64,000 bases of DNA from the NCBI GenBank assembly GCA_002507175.1, contig DAZE01000015.1, positions 6,986 to 70,985 on the forward strand, in the 5' to 3' direction. This document shows, piece after piece, positions 35,165 to 43,443 of this stretch. A model generated the notes under the pieces. That model ran no database searches, had not been told where the DNA came from, and saw nothing but the letters and a program-made list of their open reading frames with translations. Within the stretch, counting starts at the first letter, position 1, and each line of letters starts with the position of its first letter. Source of the stretch: Euryarchaeota archaeon UBA558 (GTDB lineage Archaea > Thermoplasmatota > Poseidoniia > Poseidoniales > Thalassarchaeaceae). The position numbers and the translations under genes were made by a program.

Positions 35165-36274
35165 TCAGAGTCGTACCGCGATGCCATTCTCATCAAATAG
35201 CCTGATGTCGGATTCTTCCACGGCCACCTTCACCGCAGTTTTTCTGTCGGTGATCTTGTGATTCGCCTCCGGCCCAGGCCTGTGCCACACTGCGGAGATT
35301 CTCAATTCCCCATGATCAAGGTGGACCACGGTCTCAGAGCCGAGGGACTCGAATCCTGCGATGTTGAATTTTCCACCCTCCTCGCCGATCTTTAGTCCAG
35401 TATTTTCAGGTCTGAACCCAAGGGTGCATTGGCCCTCGTAGCCGGAGTATCGGTCTGGCAGCTCCCTAGTCAGAGGGGGGGTTCCACCTGTCTGACCAGA
35501 GTATGTGAATACGCCTCCCGATGCCACGCCCTCTATCAGGTTCATCGGAGGAGTTCCCAAGAAGGAGGCCACGAATGTGTTCGATGGATTGTGATAGGCC
35601 TCGAGTGGTGTTGAGAATTGTTGGGTCCTCCCCTCGTTCATTATCACGAGTCTGTCTGCTAGCGTCATTGCCTCGACTTGGTCATGTGTGACGTAGATGG
35701 TCGTTGTTCCAAGCTCCTCGTGGAGCCGGCGGAGCTCGATCCGCATTTGATTCCTGAGTTTCGCGTCCAGGTTCGACAGTGGCTCATCCATCAACAAGAC
35801 GCTTGGTTGCCTGACGAGTGCCCTCCCCAGCGCGACACGTTGTCTCTGACCGCCGGATAGGTTTTTTGGGAGTCTGTCGAGGTATTCTTTCAAGCCCAAC
35901 AGGTCGGCAGCCTCGGAGACCCTGTTGTCGATCTCAGTTTTCTCTAGGCGCCCCTCGCCCTTCTGCATACGCAGGCCGAATGACAAGTTCTTCTGGACGC
36001 TCATGTGAGGGTAGAGCGCATAGGACTGGAACACCATCCCTATGCCCCTGGCTTTTGGAGGGAGGTTGTTGACTACCACACCGTCGATCGTGATGGTGCC
36101 TTCGGTGATCTCTTCCAACCCAGCGAGCATCCTGAGGGACGTCGTCTTGCCACAGCCCGATGGCCCCACTAATACCACGAACTCGCCGCTTTCCACCTCA
36201 ATTGTTAGGTCCTTCACTGCTATACTCTCGCTGTCATATTCCTTCCAAACACCATCAAATCCGACTCTGGCCAT
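35165..36274 (-). CDS. malK: Maltodextrin ABC transporter ATPase, MalK/MsmX type
   Basis: 369 residues from ATG 36274; TTG codons six bases upstream abut the malG stop but ATG is preferred. Walker A GPSGCGKTT, Q-loop VFQSYALYPHMSV, signature LSGGQRQRVALGRALV, Walker B VLLMDEPLSNLDAKLR and switch His in IYVTHDQVEAMTLADR. The C-terminal 130 residues form the MOP-like regulatory domain (GFRPENTG). It powers the MalF-MalG permease. It sits 6 nt after malG and 11 nt before the glucosidase gene. Confidence 0.94.
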   Translation of the reverse strand: MARVGFDGVWKEYDSESIAVKDLTIEVESGEFVVLVGPSGCGKTTSLRMLAGLEEITEGTITIDGVVVNNLPPKARGIGMVFQSYALYPHMSVQKNLSFGLRMQKGEGRLEKTEIDNRVSEAADLLGLKEYLDRLPKNLSGGQRQRVALGRALVRQPSVLLMDEPLSNLDAKLRNQMRIELRRLHEELGTTTIYVTHDQVEAMTLADRLVIMNEGRTQQFSTPLEAYHNPSNTFVASFLGTPPMNLIEGVASGGVFTYSGQTGGTPPLTRELPDRYSGYEGQCTLGFRPENTGLKIGEEGGKFNIAGFESLGSETVVHLDHGELRISAVWHRPGPEANHKITDRKTAVKVAVEESDIRLFDENGIAVRL

Positions 36275-36280
36275 CAACAA

Positions 36281-37558
36281 TCACCCCTTTACGGCTCCAG
36301 CGACCATGCCATCTACCAGATATCGCTGGAACATCACGAATAAGAGTACTACAGGGATGCTGATTAGGATCGAGGCCGCAGCAAAATCGCCCCAATATGA
36401 GTCTCCAGCCTGTGCAGAGGAAACCATCGAAGCTAGGCCAACTGGCAGCGTGTACCTGTCAGTGTCTGAGAGGAAGGTCAGTGCCAAGAGGTACTCGTTC
36501 CAAGCCGCGAGGAAAGAGAACAAGCATGTGACCGCCACTGCCGGAAGTGAAAGGGGGAAAATGATGCGAGTAAAGATCTGTAGTTGACTGCAACCATCTA
36601 CCCTGGCGGCCTCCTCCAACTCCCTGGGTATGGTATCGAAGAACCCCTTCATCAGCCATACGCAGAGAGGAAGGGCAGTGACTGAATATGCGATGACTAA
36701 GCCGACATAGGTGTTGAGCAAGCCGAAGCCCTTCATGACGATGAAGTATGGGACGAGGATGAGGGCGCCCGGAAACATCTGCACTATGAGGAACATGAAT
36801 AAGCCCAACTTGCGGCCATGGAACCTATACCTCGAGAAGCCATAGGCTGCGGGGAAGGCTATTGTTAGCCCGAAGATCGTAGTTGCGACAGAAACTACGA
36901 TCGAGTTCCACAGCCAACTCCAGAAACGGTCTGATTCCCACATCTTCCTGTAGTGTTCTAGAGTCGCAGTTGAAAGAGAGAAGTCCATGCTCAATGAATT
37001 GCCGGGAGAGAGGGATAGCATGATCGTCCAGATAGGCGGCAAAATTGCGAAAATCCCAAGATGGAGGAGCACGATCTGCTTTGCTGTCTGCGTTATTCTT
37101 CCAGTATGTCGCTTCGTCCGTGCCAACCCCTCAAGTGCCTCACTTGTGGTTGCCTTGCCCATGAACCATCTCGATGACTTGATCGCGGCTGCGACTGCAG
37201 TAGCTCCTACAACCAATGAAGGGGATGCCATCCAATAGTCCACGAGCGTGAGGCCAATGTTGGTTCCGGACCTATGGAATAAGTAATTGGTGGAGAGCAC
37301 TGCCATGGATGCCCCGCATACAACGAACAAACCAAATTTCTCGGGCACTGGGCGAGCCGGGACATCCTCGGGTAGGATCCAGACAATTACTGAGTTTGCG
37401 ATCAGGACCATCAGGGATATCGATGTCCCCGTATCATCGCCCCTCATCCAGGATATTCCGCACATCAGTAATGTGATGAGGAGGCTTATCCATGCGAATG
37501 ATACGACACCCCTGAGGCTCACAGGCGTCCACCACTTCGTGGCTAGGTTCTCATTCAT
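36281..37558 (-). CDS. malG: Maltodextrin ABC transporter permease MalG with N-terminal four-helix extension
   Basis: 425 residues against about 280-300 for usual MalG. Residues 145-425 are a normal permease: QIVLLHLGIFAILPPIWTIM, NSIVVSVATTIFGLTIAFPA, the EAA loop EEAARVDGCSQLQIFTRIIF that docks on MalK, and FSFLAAWNEYLLALTF. The first 140 residues add four extra hydrophobic helices (including VSFAWISLLITLLMCGI and LFVVCGASMAVLSTNYL) absent from the standard protein. The ATG overlaps the malF stop as ATGA. The extension has no recognised domain and may pair with the unusual N-terminal part of this MalF. Confidence 0.9.
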   Translation of the reverse strand: MNENLATKWWTPVSLRGVVSFAWISLLITLLMCGISWMRGDDTGTSISLMVLIANSVIVWILPEDVPARPVPEKFGLFVVCGASMAVLSTNYLFHRSGTNIGLTLVDYWMASPSLVVGATAVAAAIKSSRWFMGKATTSEALEGLARTKRHTGRITQTAKQIVLLHLGIFAILPPIWTIMLSLSPGNSLSMDFSLSTATLEHYRKMWESDRFWSWLWNSIVVSVATTIFGLTIAFPAAYGFSRYRFHGRKLGLFMFLIVQMFPGALILVPYFIVMKGFGLLNTYVGLVIAYSVTALPLCVWLMKGFFDTIPRELEEAARVDGCSQLQIFTRIIFPLSLPAVAVTCLFSFLAAWNEYLLALTFLSDTDRYTLPVGLASMVSSAQAGDSYWGDFAAASILISIPVVLLFVMFQRYLVDGMVAGAVKG

Positions 37559-39126
37559 CCCTCGACCTCCCCTCCTTTAGTAACCACGAGATAAGCGGTG
37601 CTGAAGACGATTAGCATCAGGAAGATGACCACCGACCACGCCGCACCCAAACCATATTCGCCATCGATGAAGGCGATGTCATACACGAAAGTGACCAGAA
37701 TGTCAGTGACACCCGGCTCACCGTAGAAGCGATCTGGGCCACCTCCCGTCATCAGGAATATTACGTGGAACAAATTGAAGGTCCAGATCATGCCTAAGAG
37801 GGACAATGGGACCAGGGCTGGCATGAGTTGGGGCAATGTCAGGTGGCGAAATCGATGATACCTTCCAACGCCGTCTATGTTGGCGGCCTCGTACATGTCC
37901 TTCGGGATTCCCGCCAACGCGCCAGAGGTGGTCATGGTCATGAAAGAGAATCCCATCCAGATGTTGACGAATATTACAGAGAATTTAGCCCAGTTGTCCA
38001 GGCCCAAATAATCGATGTCAGATGTCAATATGCCATTGACCCAACCGAACCTGTTCAGCATTCCCCTCCACATGATCACAGAAATATAGCCAGGCACCGC
38101 CCATGGGATGAGTAGGATAGTTCGCCATGCGACCTTACCAATGATGCCGCTTTCGAGTAACATAGCGAACATGACGCCTAAGAGCATGTGCATTGCCACA
38201 CAGCCGAAAGTCCAAACTAGCGTGAATGTGAAGGTTCTCCAAAAACCAGGGTCACCATCCCCGTCGTAGTCCCTCTCATCGGAAAAAAGCGTCTCGTAGT
38301 TGTCGAGTCCCACGAATTCGCCCTGTCCATAATTCTCTGCAGACTCGTCGGTGAATGAGAGGTATATTCCGTAGCCGACTGGGTAGAATGTGAGTGTTGC
38401 GAGAAGTAGGATCGCAGGCAGAATGAACAGGTATCCACTCCTTTCTCTCTTGCTGGGGGAGATGAAATACAGGACTGCTGCGGTTAGGCAAAGGCTGCCG
38501 ACGATGACTCCTATTGCGATGTAAACCGAGGTCATGTCGGGATCTGGAGGCTTCGCAGATTCTGCGAGTGTTATTGCTGATAGGACTTCAAGGCCATCAT
38601 CGGTGAATTCCCCATTTGCATCGACAGACACCGTTGCAATGTAGACCTCCTGCCCCCTCACAATCCCCGGAAGGTCGCAAACCACGGAAACTGCCTCAGG
38701 CGGCACGATGGGCATGCCAACTAGGAAGGTAGGCTCTTTCCAATCAGGGTCGGATTGAAAATCTCCTGCAAGGGAATCAGGGAGATCAACTTGTGCCCAC
38801 CAGCATATTAGGAACTTGAGGGTCTCTGGGGAGTCGGGGTCATCTTCGGGTTCCGAGGAAACTAGTATCCAGGCTTGTGGCCCCGGTTGCGATTGACCGT
38901 TGTAGATGCTTTCTGATAGATTGGTGAAGGGAACATCGCTGTATTGTATGTTGTATCTCTCCGAGCCTTCGACAGTTTGAAAGCCATATCTCACTCTATT
39001 GTTTAGATCTACGTCTCCGTCTATGGAGGCCTCAGTGACTAAAGGTGGGGCGCCTGATACGGCGTTGGAAGTTAGGAGGAGCGCGATGAGGGCCATGGCG
39101 GACGAAACCGCCAACTTGCCCCTCAT
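37555..39126 (-). CDS. malF: Maltodextrin ABC transporter permease MalF with N-terminal extracellular domain
   Basis: 523 residues from ATG 39126 (a GTG nine bases upstream is alternative). The start is a signal peptide or signal anchor (GKLAVSSAMALIALLLTSNA), followed by about 165 residues predicted outside the membrane (VRYGFQTVEGSERYNIQYSD and on; fibronectin-like character). The permease then begins at YIAIGVIVGSLCLTAAVLYF. Permease marks are YLFILPAILLLATLTFYPVG, the EAA loop YEAANIDGVGRYHRFRHLTL and FNLFHVIFLMTGGGP. It forms the channel with MalG. An exported N-terminal domain is not part of ordinary MalF and may dock MalE or glycan. It lies 54 nt after malE and overlaps malG by ATGA. 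Confidence 0.9.
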   Translation of the reverse strand: MRGKLAVSSAMALIALLLTSNAVSGAPPLVTEASIDGDVDLNNRVRYGFQTVEGSERYNIQYSDVPFTNLSESIYNGQSQPGPQAWILVSSEPEDDPDSPETLKFLICWWAQVDLPDSLAGDFQSDPDWKEPTFLVGMPIVPPEAVSVVCDLPGIVRGQEVYIATVSVDANGEFTDDGLEVLSAITLAESAKPPDPDMTSVYIAIGVIVGSLCLTAAVLYFISPSKRERSGYLFILPAILLLATLTFYPVGYGIYLSFTDESAENYGQGEFVGLDNYETLFSDERDYDGDGDPGFWRTFTFTLVWTFGCVAMHMLLGVMFAMLLESGIIGKVAWRTILLIPWAVPGYISVIMWRGMLNRFGWVNGILTSDIDYLGLDNWAKFSVIFVNIWMGFSFMTMTTSGALAGIPKDMYEAANIDGVGRYHRFRHLTLPQLMPALVPLSLLGMIWTFNLFHVIFLMTGGGPDRFYGEPGVTDILVTFVYDIAFIDGEYGLGAAWSVVIFLMLIVFSTAYLVVTKGGEVEG

Positions 39127-39180
39127 CGCCCTCACTCCTTGTTGCGTTTTACCTCAGTTTATTCTACATCCACCTGCATC

Positions 39181-41139
39181 TTAGCTGGAAGAGGGCATCA
39201 TGTAGTGAATCTTCGTGATTCCGGAAACCGTTCCATCTGCAGCGACGGTGAAGGTGCAGTTTGCAGCGGCCCCTGAATCGTCTGTGCACTCTGCTATTGT
39301 CCCATCAGCACTCTCGCCCATGGTTCCGAGCCAACCATCGGCTCCGGTCTGGTCTTGTGCACCCCACTGGTATGTACCTGGGTTGGCAGTTATCTCCACG
39401 GACCACATCATGCCGTCCTGAGTGCCTGCACTCAATGCCCAACTTGCGTATTCTCCCTTGAAGTCCACTGCGGTGATTGAGCTATCGTCCGTGTGGACCA
39501 TCAGAGTCACGGTCACTGAGATATCGACACCGTCGATACCGTCGCAGTTCTGATCGATGCCATCGCCCTCTGGGTCATCAGCGCCGGGATAGACAGTAGC
39601 ATCGTTGTCGTTGCAGTCAGCGTTGGCTCCATCGATTGTGAAGCCGTCATCATCAGCATCATCGTCCACAGTCAGGTCCATGCCTAGAGCCTTCTCGATT
39701 GCAGCTTGTGCCTTCCTTGCGGCATCCGCTGGGTCCATCCCATTGTCGAATACATCGGCCAGCATGGAGTCCACTGGACCCCAGATGGAACCCATGGCTG
39801 CATATGCCGGCGCACCGAAGCCTCTGGCCATCTGGGCGCCGAATCCGGCAACCACAGAGTCAGTCTTGACGTCGTCGTCGTCTAGGACGGACGGCATGAC
39901 TGGAAGGAGCTTTGCGGTTTTCGCGAACTCCACTTGGCTGTCATATCCGGATAGGTACTTTGTGAGGGCGACGGAAGCGCCCTTGGCGTCTGAGCTTGAG
40001 GATACTGACCAGCCCTTCATACCTACGAATGGGCTGAATGGTATCCCGAGGACGGAAAGGGGCATAACAGTGTGGCCGAAGTTGACGTTGGAGGCCTCAA
40101 TGCCGCCGTATGCCCATGGTCCTTGTATGATGAAAGCGGTCTCCCCGTCCTTGAACATGTCCTCCATGTTGCCCCAATCGCAGCCTGGCTTCAACACGGA
40201 AGGTGCACTGCCATCAGGGAGTGGGCCCGTTCCGCCCGCTGGTTGTCCGTACAGAGCCAGTTGTATGGTCTGTATTGCGGAGACGGTGCTGGCAGAGTTG
40301 ATCGTCGGGTAGCCTGTCTCGTTGAAGATAGCGCCGCCATATCCGGTCAGCCACGGCCAGAACTGGTATGCCGCCTTGTATGGGAAGCAAAGTCCCCAGT
40401 GGTTGTCGGATGCCATGCTAACTGTGACTGCAGCGCCGTAGAAATCCTCGAAGGTCCACGACGATATGTTCGTGTAATCAACGCCTACGAGATCCAATAC
40501 GTCCGTGTTGTAGTATAGAGCGAGAGAGTCGCCGGACTGGGGTAGTCCCAGAATCTGTCCATTGACAGTCACGCCAGACATGGATGTGCCATAGGCTGCG
40601 AGCTCGGCCGGCGTCATGTATGGAGCGAGGTCCTCGATTACCGAGACTCCTCCGACGGTGTTGGCCGCAACCTCGCCAAGTGCGTCGTTCTGCAACCTGA
40701 ATACATCAGGGGCTGATCCGGCTTGTGCTGCGGTCAAGTATTGTGGTTTGAGGTCGTCGAATGGCTTGTATTGTACGTCGAGGTTGTAGTTTGGATTTGC
40801 TGCCTCGAACGCTGCAATGACGTTATTGAAGGCCTCTTCCTCGGTTGAGTCAAGCGCATAGGAGTGCCAGACTGTCAGGCTGTACGTGCAAGAGCCATCG
40901 TCTTCGACAGCAGCTGAATCATAGTTGCTTGCCTCCGAGTCCATGCATCCGGCCACCGGTGGGAAAGTGCATGATCCATCATCCACTGTTGCATCGGCGT
41001 CGTAATTCGTGGCGGTGCTGTCTGTGCAGCCTTCCACGTCGGTCGTTGTCGTGTCATCATCATCTCCGCCCAAGCATCCCGCAGCGGCCATGGAGACCAT
41101 CAGCATGCTTAGCAAGAGGGACAGTATCTTGTTGTCCAT
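39181..41139 (-). CDS. malE: Maltodextrin-binding lipoprotein (MalE-like) with Cys repeats, MopE motif and C-terminal carbohydrate-binding-like domain
   Basis: 652 residues. Signal with lipobox (SMAAAGC, Cys22). Two repeats follow (GCTDSTATNYDADATVDDGS and CMDSEASNYDSAAVEDDGSC). The extracellular solute-binding fold is at about residues 87-490: LTVWHSYALDSTEEEAFNNV, GSAPDVFRLQND, GLPQSGDSLALYYNTDVL, FIIQGPWAYGG. Then a MopE-like metal motif (ADCNDNDATVYPGADD, DGIDQNCDG) and, from 539, a beta domain with VDFKGEYASW and NPGTYQWGAQ that resembles starch-binding/AMPK-beta modules. It binds maltodextrins outside and delivers them to MalF-MalG. It heads the transporter run with its own promoter 26 nt upstream. 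Confidence 0.92.
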   Translation of the reverse strand: MDNKILSLLLSMLMVSMAAAGCLGGDDDDTTTTDVEGCTDSTATNYDADATVDDGSCTFPPVAGCMDSEASNYDSAAVEDDGSCTYSLTVWHSYALDSTEEEAFNNVIAAFEAANPNYNLDVQYKPFDDLKPQYLTAAQAGSAPDVFRLQNDALGEVAANTVGGVSVIEDLAPYMTPAELAAYGTSMSGVTVNGQILGLPQSGDSLALYYNTDVLDLVGVDYTNISSWTFEDFYGAAVTVSMASDNHWGLCFPYKAAYQFWPWLTGYGGAIFNETGYPTINSASTVSAIQTIQLALYGQPAGGTGPLPDGSAPSVLKPGCDWGNMEDMFKDGETAFIIQGPWAYGGIEASNVNFGHTVMPLSVLGIPFSPFVGMKGWSVSSSSDAKGASVALTKYLSGYDSQVEFAKTAKLLPVMPSVLDDDDVKTDSVVAGFGAQMARGFGAPAYAAMGSIWGPVDSMLADVFDNGMDPADAARKAQAAIEKALGMDLTVDDDADDDGFTIDGANADCNDNDATVYPGADDPEGDGIDQNCDGIDGVDISVTVTLMVHTDDSSITAVDFKGEYASWALSAGTQDGMMWSVEITANPGTYQWGAQDQTGADGWLGTMGESADGTIAECTDDSGAAANCTFTVAADGTVSGITKIHYMMPSSS

Positions 41140-41161
41140 GGGGCCACGGGCGCCGTAGTAG

Positions 41162-41169
41162 AATATTAA
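41162..41169 (-). promoter_or_regulatory. TATA box of the malE-malF-malG-malK-glucosidase operon
   Basis: TTAATATT on the minus strand (within GTTAATATTC), centre 26.5 nt before the malE ATG. It separates the transporter operon from the malQ-ppgK pair upstream and predicts a leaderless malE mRNA. Confidence 0.5.
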
Positions 41170-41178
41170 CTATCTAGG

Positions 41179-41191
41179 TAACGATTTGTTA
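41179..41191. promoter_or_regulatory. Inverted repeat TAAC-N5-GTTA next to the malE TATA box (possible operator)
   Basis: TAAC at 41179-41182 and GTTA at 41188-41191 flank GATTT, just upstream of the BRE/TATA region. Its place would suit a regulator of sugar uptake. Arms are only four bases, so chance occurrence is possible, and I found no copy in the malQ/GH57 spacer. Confidence 0.2.
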
Positions 41192-41233
41192 GTATGATTT
41201 GGAGTCGAAAATTTCCACATTTCTATTGCATCG

Positions 41234-41986
41234 CTATTTCTTGGAGTCGTGATGCCAGCACGCAGAGCCGATGATTCCTGCTTTGTTGGAACCCGGAGCT
41301 ATGGCGAGATCGGCATTGGCCTCTATCTTATCGAACCATCCCCGTGGAGACTCGGTCACACCCCCACTCAAAAGCACAATGTCAGGGGAGGTCAAGAGTG
41401 AAATGTGTCGAATTGCTTTGCTGAGTTGCATTGCCCATTGGTCAATTGGCATGTTGTATGCCAACCTGGCCTTTTGGCTAGCATTCTCATCGAGCCTGTT
41501 ACCTTTCTCGTCGTGGACCCTGCCTAATTCGATATTCCGAATTAACCTGCCCCCTTGAGACAACGCTGTTCCGATGGAGGTCCCTATCGTGATCATCAAC
41601 GCCGTGTCATGGCCACGGCAGATATCGGTGTTTCTGATCGCGTGGTAAAGTGCAGCATCTGCATCATTCAGGAGCGTATTGTTGAGTCCCAATCCATTTA
41701 TTGACTCTGAGAGGGTTGTTCCCCGTACTTCATTGCCAATATTTGGGCCGTTCAATATTCTAGTGCCCAACACCACCCCCGGGAAGCCTATTCCCGCTTG
41801 ATCTCCGTCGTAGCCTGACTGTCCCCTGATATTGTTGATCGAGGCGACAAGTGAAGTCAGATTGGGGAGCGGATGGTGTGGGAACTCAAGCCGATCCGAC
41901 ACCATTGCACCGATGGACACGTCGATGATTGCACCCTTTACTGATGACCCACCGATATCGATTCCGAGTACGTGGGCGTCAGTCAT
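41234..41986 (-). CDS. ppgK: ROK-family glucokinase, polyphosphate-glucokinase-like
   Basis: 250 residues, the length of polyphosphate glucokinase (PPGK). LGIDIGGSSVKGAIIDV (phosphate loop), GIGFPGVVLG, LNDADAALYHAI with the catalytic Asp, ITIGTSIGTALSQGG, and IVLLSGGVTESPRGWFDKIE. The PPGK-like order IELGRVHDEKG and the absence of the cysteine-rich zinc motif of ordinary ROK proteins favour PPGK over sugar repressors; there is no DNA-binding domain. It should phosphorylate glucose released by the GH13 and GH77 enzymes, with polyphosphate, ATP or both. The start overlaps the malQ stop by 8 bases. Phosphate donor use is the main doubt. Confidence 0.82.
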   Translation of the reverse strand: MTDAHVLGIDIGGSSVKGAIIDVSIGAMVSDRLEFPHHPLPNLTSLVASINNIRGQSGYDGDQAGIGFPGVVLGTRILNGPNIGNEVRGTTLSESINGLGLNNTLLNDADAALYHAIRNTDICRGHDTALMITIGTSIGTALSQGGRLIRNIELGRVHDEKGNRLDENASQKARLAYNMPIDQWAMQLSKAIRHISLLTSPDIVLLSGGVTESPRGWFDKIEANADLAIAPGSNKAGIIGSACWHHDSKK

Positions 41987-43328
41987 TAGACCATGGCAGG
42001 CGGCCCGACGTTTTCACCGATTCGGAGAACCATGACCCCGTGATACGGGATATCCAATCGTCCGGGGACACCCATGTCCAGTTTCGCCTGCTGACCAATC
42101 CGGGGGTGTTCATCCTAGACGAACTGCCAAGCCCGAGGATGTCCTGAAGGGGGATGACGACGATCTCAGCGTTGGATCGCAAGAGCCTCTTGATGGCTTC
42201 TTTGTGTATTTCTGAGGACGGGCAGTCTAGCTCTTTCCTCACCTTTTCTCTCTGGTTTGGTGGTAGTTTTGAGTACCACCCTCTGAAGGTATCATTGTCG
42301 TGCGTCCCAGTGTAAGCGACAACTCTGTCTGGGACGCAGTTGATGTGATGTGGGGGCATTTCACTTCCCCAACCAAATTGTAGTATTGACATACCATGTA
42401 ACCCGTACTTGTCCCTCAAACGGATTGCGTCATCACCGGCCATCCCGAGATCCTCAGCAATGACGAAATCAGCGATTCCCAAAATCGCGGACAATAGTTT
42501 GGACCCTGGTCCTTTTTTCCATGTCCCGAAAGTGGCGTCTTGCGCTTTACCCGGGATGGCCCAATACTTTGCGATTCCGATGAAGTGGTCCAATCTGATC
42601 CCAGGGGTCCTCGATGCCGCTACTCGCATCCTTTCCCTCCACCAATCAAACTCTGTGGACTCGTGGTCCTCCCATCGATATGTGGGGTTGCCCCAGAATT
42701 GCCCACTGTGATTGAAATCATCAGGAGGGGCGCCGGACAACTCTATGGGAGACCCATCGAGTTCCACGTTGAAGAGTCCCTTGTTGGACCATACATCTGC
42801 AGAGTCGTGCGCGACGTAAAGTGGCAAGTCCCCCATCAGGAGGATTCCACATGACTTGGCTGTGCGCTCAATTTCATTGATCGAGATAGCCAATTTCCAT
42901 TGTGTGACCAATTCGTTCTCGTAGGCCTGGTAGTTTTCCATCTTCAATGATTCCAACATTTCTTCGTCCGGGTTTGAAAATAAACCCCATTGAGTCCAGC
43001 TCCTGCTGTCCTTGGACTTCAGTATGCGATACAATGACCATGCTTCTGCCCATTGGTTGTGAGCGAGCCAATTGTCCACGTCCTCAGGTGTTGGATCTGG
43101 CATGTCCCCTGCTAGGGGGAAGAGGAGACCCGGGTCAAGTGCGAACGCTGAAGGGCTCGCGTACGGAGAGCCAACGAAATCAGGTGGGTTCAGTGGGAGT
43201 ATCTGCCATATCCCGAGGCCCAGTGAACTGAACGCCCCTATTGCCTCGACACAAGCTGACCTCAGAGATCCTGGGGAGTTGTCGTGGGGGAGTGATTGAA
43301 TTGGGAGCAATATGCCGCTGGTTCTCAC
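41979..43328 (-). CDS. malQ: 4-alpha-glucanotransferase (GH77)
   Basis: 449 residues if started at GTG 43328; a TTG at 43352 in frame lies inside the TATA element, so the shorter form is preferred. Family blocks: SGILLPIQSLP, LGLGIWQILPLNPP, SPYASPSAFALDP, GDLPLYVAHDSADVW, GIRLDHFIG with the nucleophile Asp, FVIAEDLG with the acid/base Glu, and YTGTHDNDT with the third acid. It has no signal peptide. It moves maltosyl units between maltodextrins, releasing glucose and longer chains that the phosphorylase can use. First gene of the malQ-ppgK pair and divergent from the GH57 gene. Confidence 0.92.
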   Translation of the reverse strand: MRTSGILLPIQSLPHDNSPGSLRSACVEAIGAFSSLGLGIWQILPLNPPDFVGSPYASPSAFALDPGLLFPLAGDMPDPTPEDVDNWLAHNQWAEAWSLYRILKSKDSRSWTQWGLFSNPDEEMLESLKMENYQAYENELVTQWKLAISINEIERTAKSCGILLMGDLPLYVAHDSADVWSNKGLFNVELDGSPIELSGAPPDDFNHSGQFWGNPTYRWEDHESTEFDWWRERMRVAASRTPGIRLDHFIGIAKYWAIPGKAQDATFGTWKKGPGSKLLSAILGIADFVIAEDLGMAGDDAIRLRDKYGLHGMSILQFGWGSEMPPHHINCVPDRVVAYTGTHDNDTFRGWYSKLPPNQREKVRKELDCPSSEIHKEAIKRLLRSNAEIVVIPLQDILGLGSSSRMNTPGLVSRRNWTWVSPDDWISRITGSWFSESVKTSGRLPWSND

Positions 43329-43349
43329 AAACCTTTTTTGAGACGGAGG

Positions 43350-43360
43350 CAAATAAATTG
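43350..43360 (-). promoter_or_regulatory. TATA box of malQ-ppgK, decides the GTG start
   Basis: CAATTTATTTG on the minus strand, centre 27 nt before GTG 43328. A start at TTG 43352 would sit inside this element. The rest of the 43361-43443 spacer must hold the promoter of the divergent GH57 gene, for which I see no clear TATA. Confidence 0.5.
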
Positions 43361-43443
43361 GCTGTTATGACTGGTTCCTCACTATCAATTCTGTAGTGCA
43401 AAGTTGATACATTCTCATCCTCACAGGGCTAATCAACCTAGGG

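Noticed and set aside
41234..41986. ROK transcriptional repressor of the mal genes
   Set aside because: No N-terminal helix-turn-helix; catalytic LNDADAA and phosphate-loop motifs are intact, so it is a kinase.
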